This document shows, piece after piece, positions 47,553-61,339 of a stretch of 64,000 bases of DNA. The position numbers and the translations under genes are program-made. Every line of letters begins with the position of its first letter. Position 1 is the first letter of the stretch. The notes below the pieces were generated by a model. That model was not told the DNA's origin. It saw only the letters and a list, made by a program, of their open reading frames with translations, and did no database searches. The stretch is from assembly GCA_964035545.1 (NCBI GenBank), contig OZ037772.1:3471038-3535037 (forward strand). The letters are read 5' to 3'. The DNA comes from Bugula neritina (Eukaryota > Bryozoa > Gymnolaemata > Cheilostomatida > Bugulidae).

Positions 47553-50500
47553 ATGGCAGAATCCAGAGTAGTGAAAAAAAGACTAAACAATTCGTATCGC
47601 TGTGGGTACTGCTCGCAGTACTTCAACAAACTTGAAGATCCCAGAACTCTGCCCTGTCTGCATGTGTACTGCATGAGATGTTTGAAGACTGACATCGGTG
47701 GTAGGAAGGATCATATTAGATGTGCTTATTGTAGGTGAGTTACAGTACATAACACAATATATCATGTCATAGGCTTGCATATGATTTTCTAACTATCATC
47801 TAGGAGTTGTCTGATCTGTGTCTATGAAAAGCAAACAATACTGTATATTCTATGTGAACTCTGGTTACTAACTTGTGGAGTGTGTGGATATCTTCTCATT
47901 GGGTAGAGAAAGTATCTGTTATGTAGATTGCACCATCAGCTGTCCTTTCTTGTTGAATTGTGGTATACTGTTGGATGTCATGGGATTGGGGTTGTCTCCT
48001 CATTATATTACTTTGTTCTCATACAGTACAAGACTTGTTAGAGCAGTCATTCCCAATCTTTTTCATATCATTCCCACTTTCATACATGTTTACTATTAAT
48101 TATTCCCCCTTTAAAAAACGAAAAAATTTATGACTGACATGATGATAATATAGATTACAATGCAATATTTTTCCTATTACATTTGAATATAATATAATTA
48201 TTTCTGATAATTATATTATGCATGTATAAAACACAGAGCAGTTCAATTATTAATATTATGGCTGCAGCTGATGACATTGTGTCAGCTTGCTTTCAAACCT
48301 CCCACCCCAACCCCTAAACCCCAACCCCAATATTGAAATTAAAACACATTCATGTAGAAGTAGACTGAGATGACAGAACTGGTTAAATAGATAAGCTAAG
48401 ATGAATGCTTATAGATATACATGTACATGTAACTTGCAAGAGCTCAAAAGTCTTTACAAACTGCTTGAAATTTTCAAAATCAAAATCCAGGCTCCCCCTA
48501 AAAAGCCCAAAATTCCCTCTTATAGGGGGATTCTCCCAGGTTGGGAACCACTGTGTTGAACTGACTTGTGTTTACTATCTTCTTTCCTGCAATTATAAAC
48601 ATGTATGATGTTGTCATGGCAACAGAGTTGCTGTGGCACAAAGTACAGTTTACTAGTATGTAGTGATTGTGTAGTGAGAGTGGAGTGTCTGGTTATTGTC
48701 CATGGTTATGTGTAATCTGTAAGGAGTAGAATTATATTATTTTAATATAATGTTGAGAGAGGTACTTTTATAATGGCAGTTTGGTCAACAGCTTTAGTTC
48801 TAATGCAATAGACTCATAGCTCTGGAGTCTAGCAGCTGTTACTATTACCACTAGCTGTTCAAAATTCGGCCAACATCCGGGCTGCCAAAGCATAATAGCC
48901 ATTGACAAGGCCAAGCAGTCACTGGGAAATTATTTGACTAAAGAGCAGGTCTTATGACAATTAGACAGGAATCAGTGATTCTGTGACCTATTTAGTTAAA
49001 TCCAATGCTGACCTTTTGATTGATTATTAGATAGCCATCACAATTTTATTTGGTAGTGAGTTGTACAATATAATATTATGGGGTGTCAATCAGTGTCTAA
49101 TATAATCTGTGAATTGAGTGTCTCCTTTAGCTTTGATGAGTTGATTACTTCTTCTACCATCAGTCAGTTGTATTAAGTGTTACTTTGTACTGAGTCATGA
49201 ATAGTGTTGAAGATTTGGGCCTCTGTTATGCCAACCCACCCCCCCCCCTCTGACTTAGACTGTGACCCAACCTGCTGCACATACATAGCAGTACTACACT
49301 GAAGATAGTTAACATGTGTATGTGTCATCCTACTAGTAATGGATTACTAAGTGCAAGTTATCCTATGACTCACTCTTCTTATGCTAGCTGCACGAGATAG
49401 ACAACACTCACACGTGACACGCACTCACAGTGCACTAGCTCTTGAAACATTGCCAAGGATAATGAAATGACAGTTTCGCCCCACTCCTAGCAGTTAGAGT
49501 GGCAGGGAATAGTTGTAGTATGTTGTAGTATTGGCTCCTCAGAATTCACACTTCAGTAATTAGTTGCATTGCACAAACTTGCAACAATAGTGAATAATTA
49601 TTGACAATATGGCCTCCACTCAGTAGTTAACTAGTAATTTGTCTTGTCATTTTACTCTACAAGTTACAGTTGGAGTCTATTTGTTGAGTAGCAGTTCTTT
49701 GTCATGAGTGACTATTTTCCAGCATATTAAGTACATAATATAGTCAAGTGTGTTTGTGTGATAGCCTGTGGTCTATATAATGAATGTGTGTTGATGAGTT
49801 ATGAGTATTTGTCAAGGACATAGCTGTGTGTGTGGATGGAGTATTTCATTACTTGAGAAATACTAAACACAGCTAACACAGGTAACATACTGATTGCTAT
49901 ATATTGTAGGAAAGATCACTATGACATTACAGATCCCACAACACTACCAGTAGCTCAGCATGGAGACCCCTTAGAATACAAGTCTCCCCCCAAACCTGCA
50001 CCCATTCCCTGCGATGTGTGTAAAGTTGGAACAGAAGCTGCTGTGTTTTGTATGGAGATTAAAAAAAAACTGTGTCAGCAGCATCAAGAAGTGAGTCTTT
50101 CTTATATAATTTCTCAAGATTAGTTACTAAACCAGTTCTGGTTTGTGTGTAGAATATTATTGTAAAGAAATGTTGAGTCTGTGTGACTTTTTATACTAAA
50201 CACACAGTTTCACAGTGCAGTGAGTCAACTATGACAGAGTTGTTGGTGAAAATACAACCAACTAAACTGTTGACCTTTATTATACAGAATCACAGAGAGC
50301 TGATGGGAGATGGACATCAGTTTATTGACATTGAGGTCTACAGAGCTTCTCCCCAAAGATATACTATAACTGAATGTGAACATCATAAACAGGAACAGCT
50401 GACAGAAGTGTGTTCCAAGTGTCACCAGATATTCTGTATGAGATGTGATATGAGGACTGGCTGTAATGATAAGACAGGTATTTACTTGCTGTTTCTATTT

Positions 50501-53500
50501 CTGTAGAGAGAAACTGAGAAATGTTACAAGAACCTGTTATTTATTATTTTATTATTAAAGTGAGTTATGTAACAGTAAAAGAGGAAGTAAGTTTGTCAGC
50601 ATTAAGGTTTGTGTTAGACAGAAGTGGATAGTGCAGGAGTTTATATTCTCACTGTTATGTTGAATATTTAGTATATTTCATCATTCAAGTGTCTGTTTCC
50701 TTGATAAGATGGTATAGGCATAGCTTTAACTCAGTGGTGTCTCACCTTCTTCATACCATCCTCCTTTTTATGATTATTTTCTATTAAGTTTCCGCCTTTT
50801 TGATAAAATTGTAATTTCATTTATAAAGAAAATCTTGGACAGGTTGTTTTCCTAATAATTCATTGAGTGTAGAAAAAAGCACTTTGTGTTTGACATGAAT
50901 TAGTGTCTGCCACAACTTCAGTTTAGCTTTGAAAGCATTGATGCTGCTATTAAAAGCAATGAGTTGATAATTATACTCATTCATTTTAGGTTCAGAGTTT
51001 TTAGTACAGCAAATATGTGACCAGTCGCGACAAAACCGGGGATGTGGCGGCGTTTATAAAGTGTAGTAAATGAAGGTTTAATTTGGAAATACTTAAATTT
51101 GAAATTAATTTCCAGTTTTTAGGTTTTGAACTTTTCTAATACAAAGAAATCCAAGGATTTCAAAAATCATACTTTCGTAAGCATTTGATGATTCCTTCAG
51201 CTCTAAAATTGCATTTAAAGTTGGTAACTAAGGCATTCAATTTTTTAAATGATGAAAAAGATGCGAAGTTATCAAGTAAAGAAAGAAGACAATTTTAGTC
51301 ATTTTCATAGCATGAGATCTTGCAAATTTATTTTTCATCAAATGAATTTAGCTTACACCTCTTTCTTCGCATTGTCAGAAGCATCGTATTTAAAATCGAA
51401 GGCTAGTTTTAGTTTTTCATCGTGCTCCATCCAAAGTTAGCTTTTAAGTTACTGAGCTGTTTTGCCCTTTGGTGATAAATGCTAAACTTAATCTTTATCT
51501 TTAGCGTTCAAGCTTGAAAATCACAACAATACAGGTAATTATACTCAAAACCATAATTTACGCTACTAACTTAGAATTGTTGCTAGGATTATTTGTAGTT
51601 ATTTTCTTATTAATATTCATACTGATAATATCACTAGGAGTATGTCTATTCTATATTTATATTAGTAACTATTTAAATGACTCTCACTATGACTCACAGT
51701 TTGAGGTACGGTTACTCATAATGATAATCATAATGAATATCATTCATGATTTACTGATACTGGTATTTGGCAGTAAAACCAAATGTAGCTCATTAATATT
51801 AATACTAATAGTATAACTTAAGTAATGATTAATAATTAAATTCACTATTTGAGTCTGACTCTGAGTTTCGCCTTACTTACTTGATTTACTTGAAGATGCA
51901 ATCACGTTAGACCACTAGATTAGCGTAAGCACTTGATACTCATACTGATAGTATTATATTTATTGATTTATTCTATAGTTGATATTTAAATTTACATTGG
52001 AATTACTCTTAGTAACTTTTAGCCTCTGTCTTAGATTTTGTCAATACAGTTACTGATTACTGTTACGATTAACGGTTCCTTTTGTGATTTTTAAATTAGC
52101 TCAAAGTTTTATTTAAAATATAATGATAAAATATTTATCACATTATGCAGGCTTACAGTTACTGTCAAAGCTCAATTGATAACCCTATTTATATTGATAA
52201 AAGCATCACCTCTAACCAAATTGAAATGGTAAATGTGATTAAATGTAAATGAGTATAATGATGAAATATTAATGCGAGTTCATGGTGATTCTATAGTTGA
52301 CTGACTTAGTTCTTCAGTAAGTTACTTTTAGTCTTATTTAGTGAGTAGTAACACTAACTGAATGCATAAATAGTCTAAACTTTTTAATTTTATTATAAAG
52401 GATGAGCAAAAATTTATTCATATTTTAAAGTAATTTATTGAATTCAAATTGATTTTATAGTAAATGTCTGTAATAGATTCAGTTGCACTTAGCTAGCTTT
52501 TTTACTCAATTAAATGCTTGAGTGGTTAATAGACATTGCTTCAAAATTGCCAATTGCAGATATGCTAGATATTCAAGTGCATAATGTGTAATTTTACTGA
52601 TAATACTATGTTAATATAGAATAATCCGATATTCTGTACATTTTAGAAAGTGGACTTATGAGAGCATTAGAGTGAAGACTTATACCTACACAACTCTACT
52701 ACCTATCAATCTAACACTTCTAATGTAGACACTCTGAATTTTGGCTTGCAAGGTTATGGCTTCTGCTTATTTCATTCATAAAAAGGTTTGCAGTCTTTTA
52801 ATGATGTGCTTGAAAATTTTCAACAATTTTTTAAATTTAAATTGTTCTGTTTAATTCAATAAATTTAAATGTTGATAAAATGCAGGATGACAATTAACTG
52901 CTGCTATAGTAGTACCACAAGAGTGTTTAACCAACTAAATTTTTATAATATAACTGCGTATAGTTTCTAATCAAGCTACCGTTTTCTTTTGTTATTTAAA
53001 AAAGTCAACATTGTACTTGCAGCTCTGGAATAGACAATAGATGGGTAGATTGGCAGGATGGATGTCAAGTAGCAGCATCTGTAATTGTTAGAAAATCAGC
53101 TGATGATAGTGATGAAGCTTTTGCCACACACATGATGTTATGTGTTCATACTCCGTAAACTCATATTATGAAGACCAAGGAAGTAGAAAGATGAAAAGTG
53201 CCTTTTTTGCAAAAACCGTAGAAGCTACCTAATTTTCTTCTCTTGATTAGAGTTAATTCAAGCACAATGGTTGTATCCAGGCTGGATTTTTTACTGCATT
53301 TAATTAATTTTTTAAAATAATGTGTTTGATGTTTTAAATGTGAATATTAATGCCTAATAAAACTCAAAGTTCTAATAGCTGATTTTATGTTTATATTTTC
53401 AACATCAATTGCTAAATTTAGTTGCCGTTAGAGATTATAAAGATATTTATGAATGAATCTCGAATGATCTCATAATAGTCAAATAATTTTCTCATAAGTG

Positions 53501-56500
53501 TTCTACTCATTAAGCAATAACTATGAAACAGCACAGCTCAATAGCTGCAGTTTGATATATTACACAATATATTAGAGGAGAGGAAGATATTCAATGTATA
53601 ACAGGAAGCAGCTGCCATTTTGTTTTATATGACTTCCTGCTGACTTGGATGCCTAATTTAAATATCTCAACACACAAACTTGCTGAAACATCCTCTTCTT
53701 TGCTGGAATTGTTAAACCTTTCATTAAATAAACAAAATAAAAAGCAAATTGACAAATGAATTAGACAAAAAGTTTGGCGGCCATATTTGACCTAATTTTA
53801 AGTTGAGGCAGCATGAAATTTAGTTTAACAGAAAGCCCAAATTTACACAATTATTTTGGTACTAAATTTGTCACCATTCCTATTATACAAAGACCCGTTG
53901 CTAAGGCTTGTAAATTGTAAACAAATAATTCTCAACTTATTCTAGAGTTGCCAACTTTAAATGCGATTTTCTCGAAACAGTAATTTCGAAATTTTAAAAA
54001 CGTTAAGGTTTTTAAATATTAATATCTCGAGTTCTATTTATGCTAGAGACTTCAAATAAAGTGCAAAATGTTTGGAAAAGTCTGCTCTATCATTCCATAG
54101 TAATAACTAGGTTTTCAACATTTTATATACATCCCTTGTTTTGTGGTGCCAAGTCACATATATCTACTAGGTATGCAGTAAGTAGTTTGTGGCGATCAGT
54201 TCTACTGACTGCAAAAACTTCCTGTTGGTTTTTACTTTCAATAAACCTTTTAGCCTTCATTCGTAGTAGGAGGGGTAGCAGCTAGAGTACGGTGAATATT
54301 AGACACATGGATGTAGAAGTAAACTTAGATTGTAGAGTGTAATGTGGATAAATAAATGAACTACATAAAATGAAGGAGTTATAATTATACATATTCATGT
54401 AACCTGGAACACAAGGCAAGAGCTCAAAAAGCTGATAACAAACTCTGTGAAATTTTAGAAATGAAAACCCCTAAAAAACTCAAATTTCCTGTGAAGGGGA
54501 AATTCCCCAAGGTTGAGAGCAACTGCTTTAATTTTTTCAACTATTTCATTCCAAGTGCAGTGAATATAAATGACATCTTTCTAGTCCAAGTCCAACTGTG
54601 TAGTTATTACATAGTATGTGTGTAGTGATACATCATCAACCTGTAGTTACAGGTAGTAGGTGTAGAATAAGTACAATGTCACATCTATAATAATGTTTTT
54701 ATGAATCGTATGATTTTATGTATACAGAGGAGACAGTAGCATCCCATGACTTGACATCTTTGAGTGATTTGTCTTGTGAGTTACGAGAAAGTCTGACTGG
54801 TGGAATAGAGACTCTGTCTGAGAAAGTTGCAGAGTTGAATGACATCTCAAAGGATGCCTGGAAAGAACTGAGTAAAATAGAAGATGAAGTGAAGAAGATG
54901 GTTGCCAGAGTAAACTCTGCAGCTGACGCTCAGGTATGCTGACATGGTGATGTCATCTAATGTATTTCTGGTTGGCTGAAATTAGGTTTTGCATTTGGTT
55001 TTTGAGCTGTAAATAGAAATGAATTTCATTTGCCACTAGAATTAACTGACCATTAAAGCATTATTATTCTGTGAACAAGTAGCAGTAGTCATTCATCACA
55101 TGTTACTCAGTGCAGAGGAACCTGTCAATACAGATGACTCACTCATCCTTCTGCAACTGTCAATCACTCACACAGAGGTTGGCTGTGTGAGTGATTGACA
55201 GGTGTCAGGAGGAGGAGACTAGTCACGTGATGTACTAGCTCTCTGCTGTGTATAGAGTGTCACGTGACTGAGTCATTGTCCACTCAGTGGGTGATCTGTC
55301 ACTTTCATTTCAAGTGCAGAGGTTGTGAGGTGCAGAAGTGGTTACACTGTGTTACTATTTATTAGATAGAAGAGATTAGAAAGAGAGCTACAAACCTGAG
55401 GCTAGAAATATATGGATATTTGAAGAGCTGCACACAGATAGTGGATAATTATAGAATAGAGCTGGCCTTGAGTAAGACAATGGGCAGACAGTCTCTGCTG
55501 GACACAGTACAACATGCAGTTGATAAGTTCAATGATGCAGGGATTGTGAGAGACTACAAAGAGATGAGTGAGAAGGTGGAAAAGGCTACAGATATTGGTG
55601 TAATAGAGAAGTGTGTACTTCCAGACACCATCTTGGTACCAACATGTAGGTGGAGTCTATAAATAGTAACACTAACTATAAATAACTTTCTGCTTGTAAT
55701 CATGTGAGTTGCTTTCACTGAATGTTTTAATAGTAGAATAAGTAGATAGAGTTTATTTATTAGAGAATTGAGTTTTGTTCTACTCTCACATTATGAGACA
55801 TTTCTGCAGTGTTTCAGAGTATATGATGTATAAGTGAGCTGCTAAACTGTGTTATGCTGACTACCTGCTGTCAGTATTAACAAGATATTCTCACTTAGAC
55901 CTGTGCCTCACGCAGCAACTTGTAGTAACTACAGACTGCTTGTATTTAAAACATCTTTTTATTTTAAGTTTGAAAAGCTGTTCCCACCTCCTCAGGTGAT
56001 GAGATTCTCAAGTTATAGAATTGTTATTTTGTTGTTGCAGACAGTGAAGACAGTCTGGGACTGAAGCTGCTGCAGCCACCATCTTCTCTACAGTCTGATG
56101 GACTTCCTGTACGTGACTGGTGCGTCTCAGTAAACATCTCAGCTGATGGACATCTGATGTGTCGGACACTAGAAGGTGTAGAAGTAATAAATAGAGACAC
56201 TCTGGATACTATCAGCTCAGTGAAGGACACCAACACTACAGAGTGGAGGGAGATAATCCAACCTGAAGGAGTGATGGTTGGCAGCTGGTATAACAGAGAG
56301 GAGAAAACAGCTGAAGTCTTACTTCTTGATCCGAACTCCTTTGAGAAGACTCGCTCTCTCTACAAGCATTCAGTAGATAGACCCACTTACTATAGAATAG
56401 CTCAGCACTGCTCACTGCTCTGTATTGTAGACACGATAGAGAAACAGCTGGTAGTCTGTAACCTAGTTGACAATAAAATACAGAAGTTCCCACTTCCTGA

Positions 56501-57844
56501 GATGAAGAACCCTTTCCCTGTATGCATCCTCCCAGACTCAACTCTCCTCATAGGAGACTTCACTGCAGATGGTAAAGTGAGAAGATATAAAGTGGAAAAC
56601 ACAACTCTCACTCTGATGTGGGAGTTCCCTCGCATCTCACGACCATCTGGTATTTCCTTTGATCCAACATCTGAACTGATTCACATCTGTACATGGAGAG
56701 GACCTCTCCTCATCCTCTCACTTGAAGGTAAATACTCTGTTTATTATAGTAAGTCTAGTTATTTTATATATAATTATGTTAATAATCAACAGTAAACAAC
56801 TTCCACTCATAAGATATATTATGATATTGTTAGTATTTATCAAGTCACTGATGTTATTTTTAGCTAAAAGTTATGTAATAAAGAGTGTAACATGCTGATA
56901 GTAGATGTTATATTCTTCATCACATGACTTGTAGCTAATAATAATATTAGTGAATAATATTGCCTCCCTGCAATAAGTTTATTTCCAGCTGCAGTAACAT
57001 GCAGGATGTAAGCACAGGTAGAAGTGTATATTATACTGTATAGGTTTAATGTGTACTCTGTGTAGTGTGCAGTGAGCTCTTAGTAAACTCTCTATTCAGT
57101 CTTCCTTTCCAAGGGTTCACCTGGTAGAGTAGAGGATAGGGACTCCACACTGCTGAGTGAGTTGGTGCTGCAAGGGGTTCAAACCCACCTATCAGCATGT
57201 CTAGTTAGTATACTATGCAAGTGTTTTACAGTAATTTTAGAGGTGCTCAGTCTAACAACTGTACAGACTGCCAGCTACACATGAGTTATAAGTTGTAGTT
57301 TGACTTCAGTCTAGTGCTGCTGTTGTTTTGGTCATCAGATAATTTAAATATGAATAATTTGATACTTTCTGACTGCCATTACTGAGACTATTGTAATTTG
57401 ATGATGGCTGGTAGAGCAGTGTTTGCTGGTGGGACTCAGGTGGCTGTGGTTGGTTCTTGTCAAGTATTTAATATGTGATAATGTTGGAGTAGCTGCAGTA
57501 GTATTAGAAGTAGACATGTGGGTGTGTTCTCGCTCAGAGCCACAGGCTAAGTTTGTGGGTCAAGGTCAATACAGTTGTATAAGGAGACACTATTTTCTAT
57601 TTGAGTATTTACTTCATGCATGTAACCTGCTGAGTTCCATCTTTAAAGGCAGTCTGTCTGTTTCTCTCAATACACCAACTGATACAATATGATGCTAATA
57701 TTTACAGGTCAACTGGTGCTTACTGTTCCCAGAGAAAGTCTCGGGGTGGCTCCCGAGGTGTGGGACATTGCTGTGTATAACAGAGACACAGTGTTTTTAG
57801 CATGTGAAGATGGTGGACTGAGGAGATACACAATAAAATACTAA
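47553..57844 (+). CDS. TRIM-like protein: RING, B-boxes, coiled coil, C-terminal beta-propeller
   Basis: Seven coding exons: 47553-47734, 49910-50090, 50288-50477, 54728-54933, 55366-55645, 56041-56727 and 57708-57844. All borders are GT-AG, phases match, and the total is 1863 bases (620 residues plus TAA). Exon 1 is a C3HC4 RING (CGYC, then CLHVYCMRC, then CAYC); the start is an ATG 24 bases after an acceptor, implying a 5' UTR intron. Exons 2 and 3 carry B-box-like Cys/His clusters (CDVCKVG; CEHHKQE, CSKCHQIFCMRC). Exons 4 and 5 are helical and coiled-coil-like. Exons 6 and 7 are beta-rich repeats (DSTLLIGDF; SGISFDPTSELIHICTW; DTVFLACEDGGLRRY), consistent with an NHL/WD-like propeller as in TRIM2/TRIM3-type proteins. 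Role by family: E3 ubiquitin ligase in the cytoplasm; the substrate is unknown. An AATAAA follows at 58022. Confidence 0.88.
48044..48553. mobile_element. Non-autonomous hAT-like element in the first coding intron
   Basis: 510 bp with termini CAGTCATTCCCAATC and, inverted, CAGTGGTTCCCAACC. It is flanked by TGTTAGAG and TGTTGAAC, a possible degenerate 8-bp duplication. Its right part is shared with 54330-54525. Confidence 0.65.
48299..48329 (-). other. G-quadruplex-prone motif
   Basis: The - strand carries five runs of four or more G separated by short TT, TTTA and T spacers (the + strand is CCCACCCCAACCCCTAAACC and onward). It lies inside the hAT-like element. Confidence 0.6.
50732..54525. 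mobile_element. 3.8-kb hAT-like element in the large intron of the TRIM-like gene
   Basis: The left end CAGTGGTGTCTCACC and the right end (inverted CAGTTGCTCTCAACC) are related to the 510-bp copy at 48044. The flanks CTTTAACT (50724-50731) and CTTTAATT (54526-54533) agree in 7 of 8 bases, an expected hAT duplication. The interior is AT-rich with no transposase frame recognised, and may hold further nested insertions. It accounts for most of the 4.2-kb intron. Confidence 0.6.
55157..55201. repeat. Perfect 19-bp inverted repeat in an intron
   Basis: Arms 55157-55175 and 55183-55201 with a 7-base loop, between exons 4 and 5. Two CACGTG palindromes follow, at about 55225 and 55261. Confidence 0.9.
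57115..57215 (+). repeat. tRNA-derived SINE-like copy
   Basis: A-box-like ACCTGGTAGAGTAGAGGATAG and B box GGGGTTCAAACCC about 40 bases on, in the last intron of the TRIM-like gene. Confidence 0.5.
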
Positions 57845-58021
57845 ACTTATCAGCTACAGTTTACTAATAATCAGCTCAGTGAGGTGCTGAGAGATAAAAT
57901 GGATAATATTTGTCATCAACATAATTATATTCATTACAATTCATCAATACACACACTCTGTAATTATAGTTGGATATGAGATGTTTTACTGTATCAAATA
58001 TATGTTGCTATTTTACCATCT

Positions 58022-58027
58022 AATAAA
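58022..58027 (+). terminator. Polyadenylation signal AATAAA of the TRIM-like gene
   Basis: A canonical hexamer about 180 bases after the stop codon, followed by a T/G-rich stretch (GTTTATTTGTT). Confidence 0.6.
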
Positions 58028-58559
58028 GTTTATTTGTTAGCGAAAAAATAGTCTGGTTTCATGCCTCATTAGCTTTAGTTCAAGTTGAGTTTGGTTAGTA
58101 AAAATAATCTATACTGGAGCAGTAACTGTAAATGACTTGTTTGTGGGAGAATTTATTCACTGAATTGACATGCAGGTGCAAGTACCTCCAACATGACTAA
58201 GTAAATTTATTCCAACCATTCATAATAATATACATTCCATTGCTGTGTACAACAGCATTGAGTAGCCAATCAAATTGTTTCTTGTCATGCAATCAGGAAT
58301 CTGATAAATAATATATAAGGCAATCAACTAGATATAAACACTGTATTACTCTACACATGAGCTGTCTATGATACAGCTGTTTTGTAAACTGTGTGTAATT
58401 TGATGAGTTTAGTTCAATTGGTTGCAGTTTAATTATGACATGTTCCCCATTCACCTGGTAGAAATACCTTGTGTGCACAGACAAGTTGTAATGACTAACA
58501 GAAACTTTTTCAGTAGGTTCCAGTTCATCTTGAATATAGTACAGCTTGTTGTCATTTGG

Positions 58560-59305
58560 TCTCCATAGTATTGATGGTACACTACCTTGTTTGGCCTCAA
58601 TAGTATTGATAGTATACTACCTTGTTTGGCCTCAATAGTATTGATGGTAGACTACCTTGTTTAGCCTCACTAGTATTGATGGTACACTACCTTGTCTGGC
58701 CTTAATATTATAGATGGTATATTACCTTGTTTGGCTTCAATAGTATTGATGGTAGACTACGTTGTTTAGCCTCACTAGTATTGATGGTACACTACCTTGT
58801 CTGGCCTTAATATTATAGATGGTACATTACCTTGTTTGGCCTCAATAGTATTGATGGTATACTACCTTGTTTGGCCTCAATAGTATTGGTGGTAGACTAC
58901 CTTGTTTGGCCTCAATAGTATTGATGGTATACTACCTTGTTTGGCCTCAATAGTATTGATGGTATACTACTTTGTTTGGCCTCAATAGTGTTGATGGTAG
59001 ACTACCTTGTTTAGCCTCAATAGTGTTGATGGTACACTACCTTGTTTGGCCTCAATAGTATTGATGGTAGACTACCTTGTTTGGCCCTAATAGTATTGAT
59101 GGTATACTACTTTGTTTGGCCCTAATAGTATAGATGGTACATTACCTTGTTTGGCCTCAATAGTATTGGTGGTAGACTACCTTGTTTGGCCTTAATAGCA
59201 TTGATGGTATACTACCTTGTTTGGCCTCAATAGTATTGATGGTATACTACTTTGTTTGGCCTCAATAGTGTTGATGGTACACTACCTTGTTTGGCCTCAA
59301 TAGTC
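58560..59305. repeat. Minisatellite of 35-bp units (about 21 copies)
   Basis: The unit contains TTGATGGTATACTACCTTGT then TTGGCCTCAATAGTA. Variant units (TATAGATGGTA; TTGGCCCTAATAGTA) recur in order, indicating block duplication. It lies just downstream of the TRIM-like gene. Confidence 0.93.
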
Positions 59306-60745
59306 TTGCTAACAGCACAGCTTACAAGATTTAACTAATTTAACTTGTTGAGATTTACATGAATATAATACATATGAAATGTGAAAATAGCATTAAAAGT
59401 CAAGCAAGGAATTCACATGTTGACACAATTATATACTTTCACTTGAAGGTAAGCTTGATGAACCAATATGAACTGTTCACAGAGTTTACTGTGTAGGATT
59501 TGCACCTAGAATATTTAGTTACATCAGAGCTAAGTGAAAAATCTAACAGTTGATTTATTCTGTTGAAAGTTAATGTGTTGAGTATTGATCTTATTACCCA
59601 ACTTCACCCTTTTTACTGTAGAGTTTGTTGATGTAAGTTCACTTAATTAAACTATCCTCATGCAAGAAGTGGGGGTGGAATATTATTGTGAATTTATGCT
59701 TTACTTGTTATTATAGGGTCTATTTAGGCAAAGCTATTTCACCAGGTTTGTGATTGCTAACACTTTATTCTATTTATTTCAAGATACTAATAAAACTGTA
59801 CAACTATCAAAAACACGTTCCATAATAAGAGAGAGAATATACAAGACTTTACAATAACAATTCCAAGTGCTCTCTGCCTGCTAGTCAAATAGACCAGGGC
59901 CCACTACAAGTATTCAGCTCCGCCTACTACTAATTATTAACAGTCACTGATTGGCCATCACGATGGCACCATCACACTAGTTGATCTGCATGCTGCAAAA
60001 TGCATCATGTCCTCTAGTTAAAGTGTGTGCATGGAGTTGTCCTTTCGATATAATAACATAATGTACAAAATCTCTGCAATATGCCACCTGGGATATCTGT
60101 ATGAGAAACTTAACCAATCAACTAGCAGCATCTTCACTATTTAATGAAATTATCAAACTATATTATTTAACTGTAACATTATCCTAGTGAAACCTCTTAT
60201 CTGTTCCTCCTATTCACTAATCCTCAAATTATTCTCCTCTACCAAATCAATACATTGTGCAGACTCCATATTCAATCTCCTCTACATACAGTTTATATTC
60301 CAGCTATCAGAGTCATGATTCTACATCACATGAATGTTCTCTACTTTAACAAGAGAATAGCCAACTATAAAAACCTGCTATAGCACACAATATAGCAACC
60401 TGTTATAACATGACATACAGTACATCAATATTCATTCACTACACAAAATATCTCAATACACATAACAACTGGAGCTGCTGAAGTTCAATGGCTTATACAA
60501 GTTGAATTGAACAAAACACTACGTTGTTCTTCAGCATATCAACTAGTATGAGTAGTGTGGAGAGATCTTTTATATATATAAAAACTTGTGTTTGAAGGAA
60601 ATATTAAATTATATTATTCCTCTTAGCATCACATGTAGCATGAATATCAACTTATAGTTAGTGAGTTACTAGAAGTTTCTTTGTAACGGAAACCAGTCCG
60701 GGTTCCCCTGCAGTTCCATCTCAACGAGTCTGGCCTGAGCTGAGG
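59306..60745. other. Gene-free stretch
   Basis: AT-rich sequence; no exon-like segment, known repeat or RNA gene was recognised. Confidence 0.5.
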
Positions 60746-60816
60746 TCACGGCATGATGACATCATTCACTAGGTTCTTCTTGGTGTCTGGAAATTTTCCA
60801 CCAGTTACTCCAGTGA
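60746..60816 (-). CDS. Possible terminal exon of a - strand gene
   Basis: Acceptor CTTTCAG then an open stretch ending TGA at 60746-60748 (peptide includes TGGKFPDTKKNLVNDVIMP). It could be the last exon of the gene at 63781-64000, but phase does not join directly, so an exon would be missing. Weak. Confidence 0.25.
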
Positions 60817-61049
60817 CTGAAAGTGAAGCACTAATACCAGTGACACGTCTCATACTCACTTGCTGAGTCATTGTGATTATTAGTTGATGACTTAATGTTT
60901 TAGTGAAGTTATAGTTATAGTTAACTTAAAGTCCTACTGATACTGATAGCTAATGTGCCATTCAGTCTCATCTTCATTCTCAGTAATTGTAATACTGATA
61001 TTAAGACTAACTAACGCCTAATGCTAAGTTCAACTACTAATTATTACAC

Positions 61050-61296
61050 TTCTAGTAGTAGTAGTAGAAGCAGTAGTAGTACTAGTAGTAATGAGAGTAC
61101 CAGTAGTAGTACTAGTAGCGTTAGTAGTAGTAGCGGTAGTAGTAATGGGAGTACTAGTAGTAGTAATGGGAGTACTAGTAGTAGTAATGGGAGTACTAGT
61201 AGTAGTAGCAGTAGTAGTGGTAGTACTAGTAGTAGTAGCAGTAGTAGTGGCAGCAGCAGTAGCAGCAGCAGTAGCAGTAGTAGTAATGAGAGTACC

Positions 61297-61339
<43 letters not shown>

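Noticed and set aside
58560-59305. Regular 35-bp repeats considered as a CRISPR array
   Set aside because: Units are contiguous without unique spacers, in a eukaryotic context.
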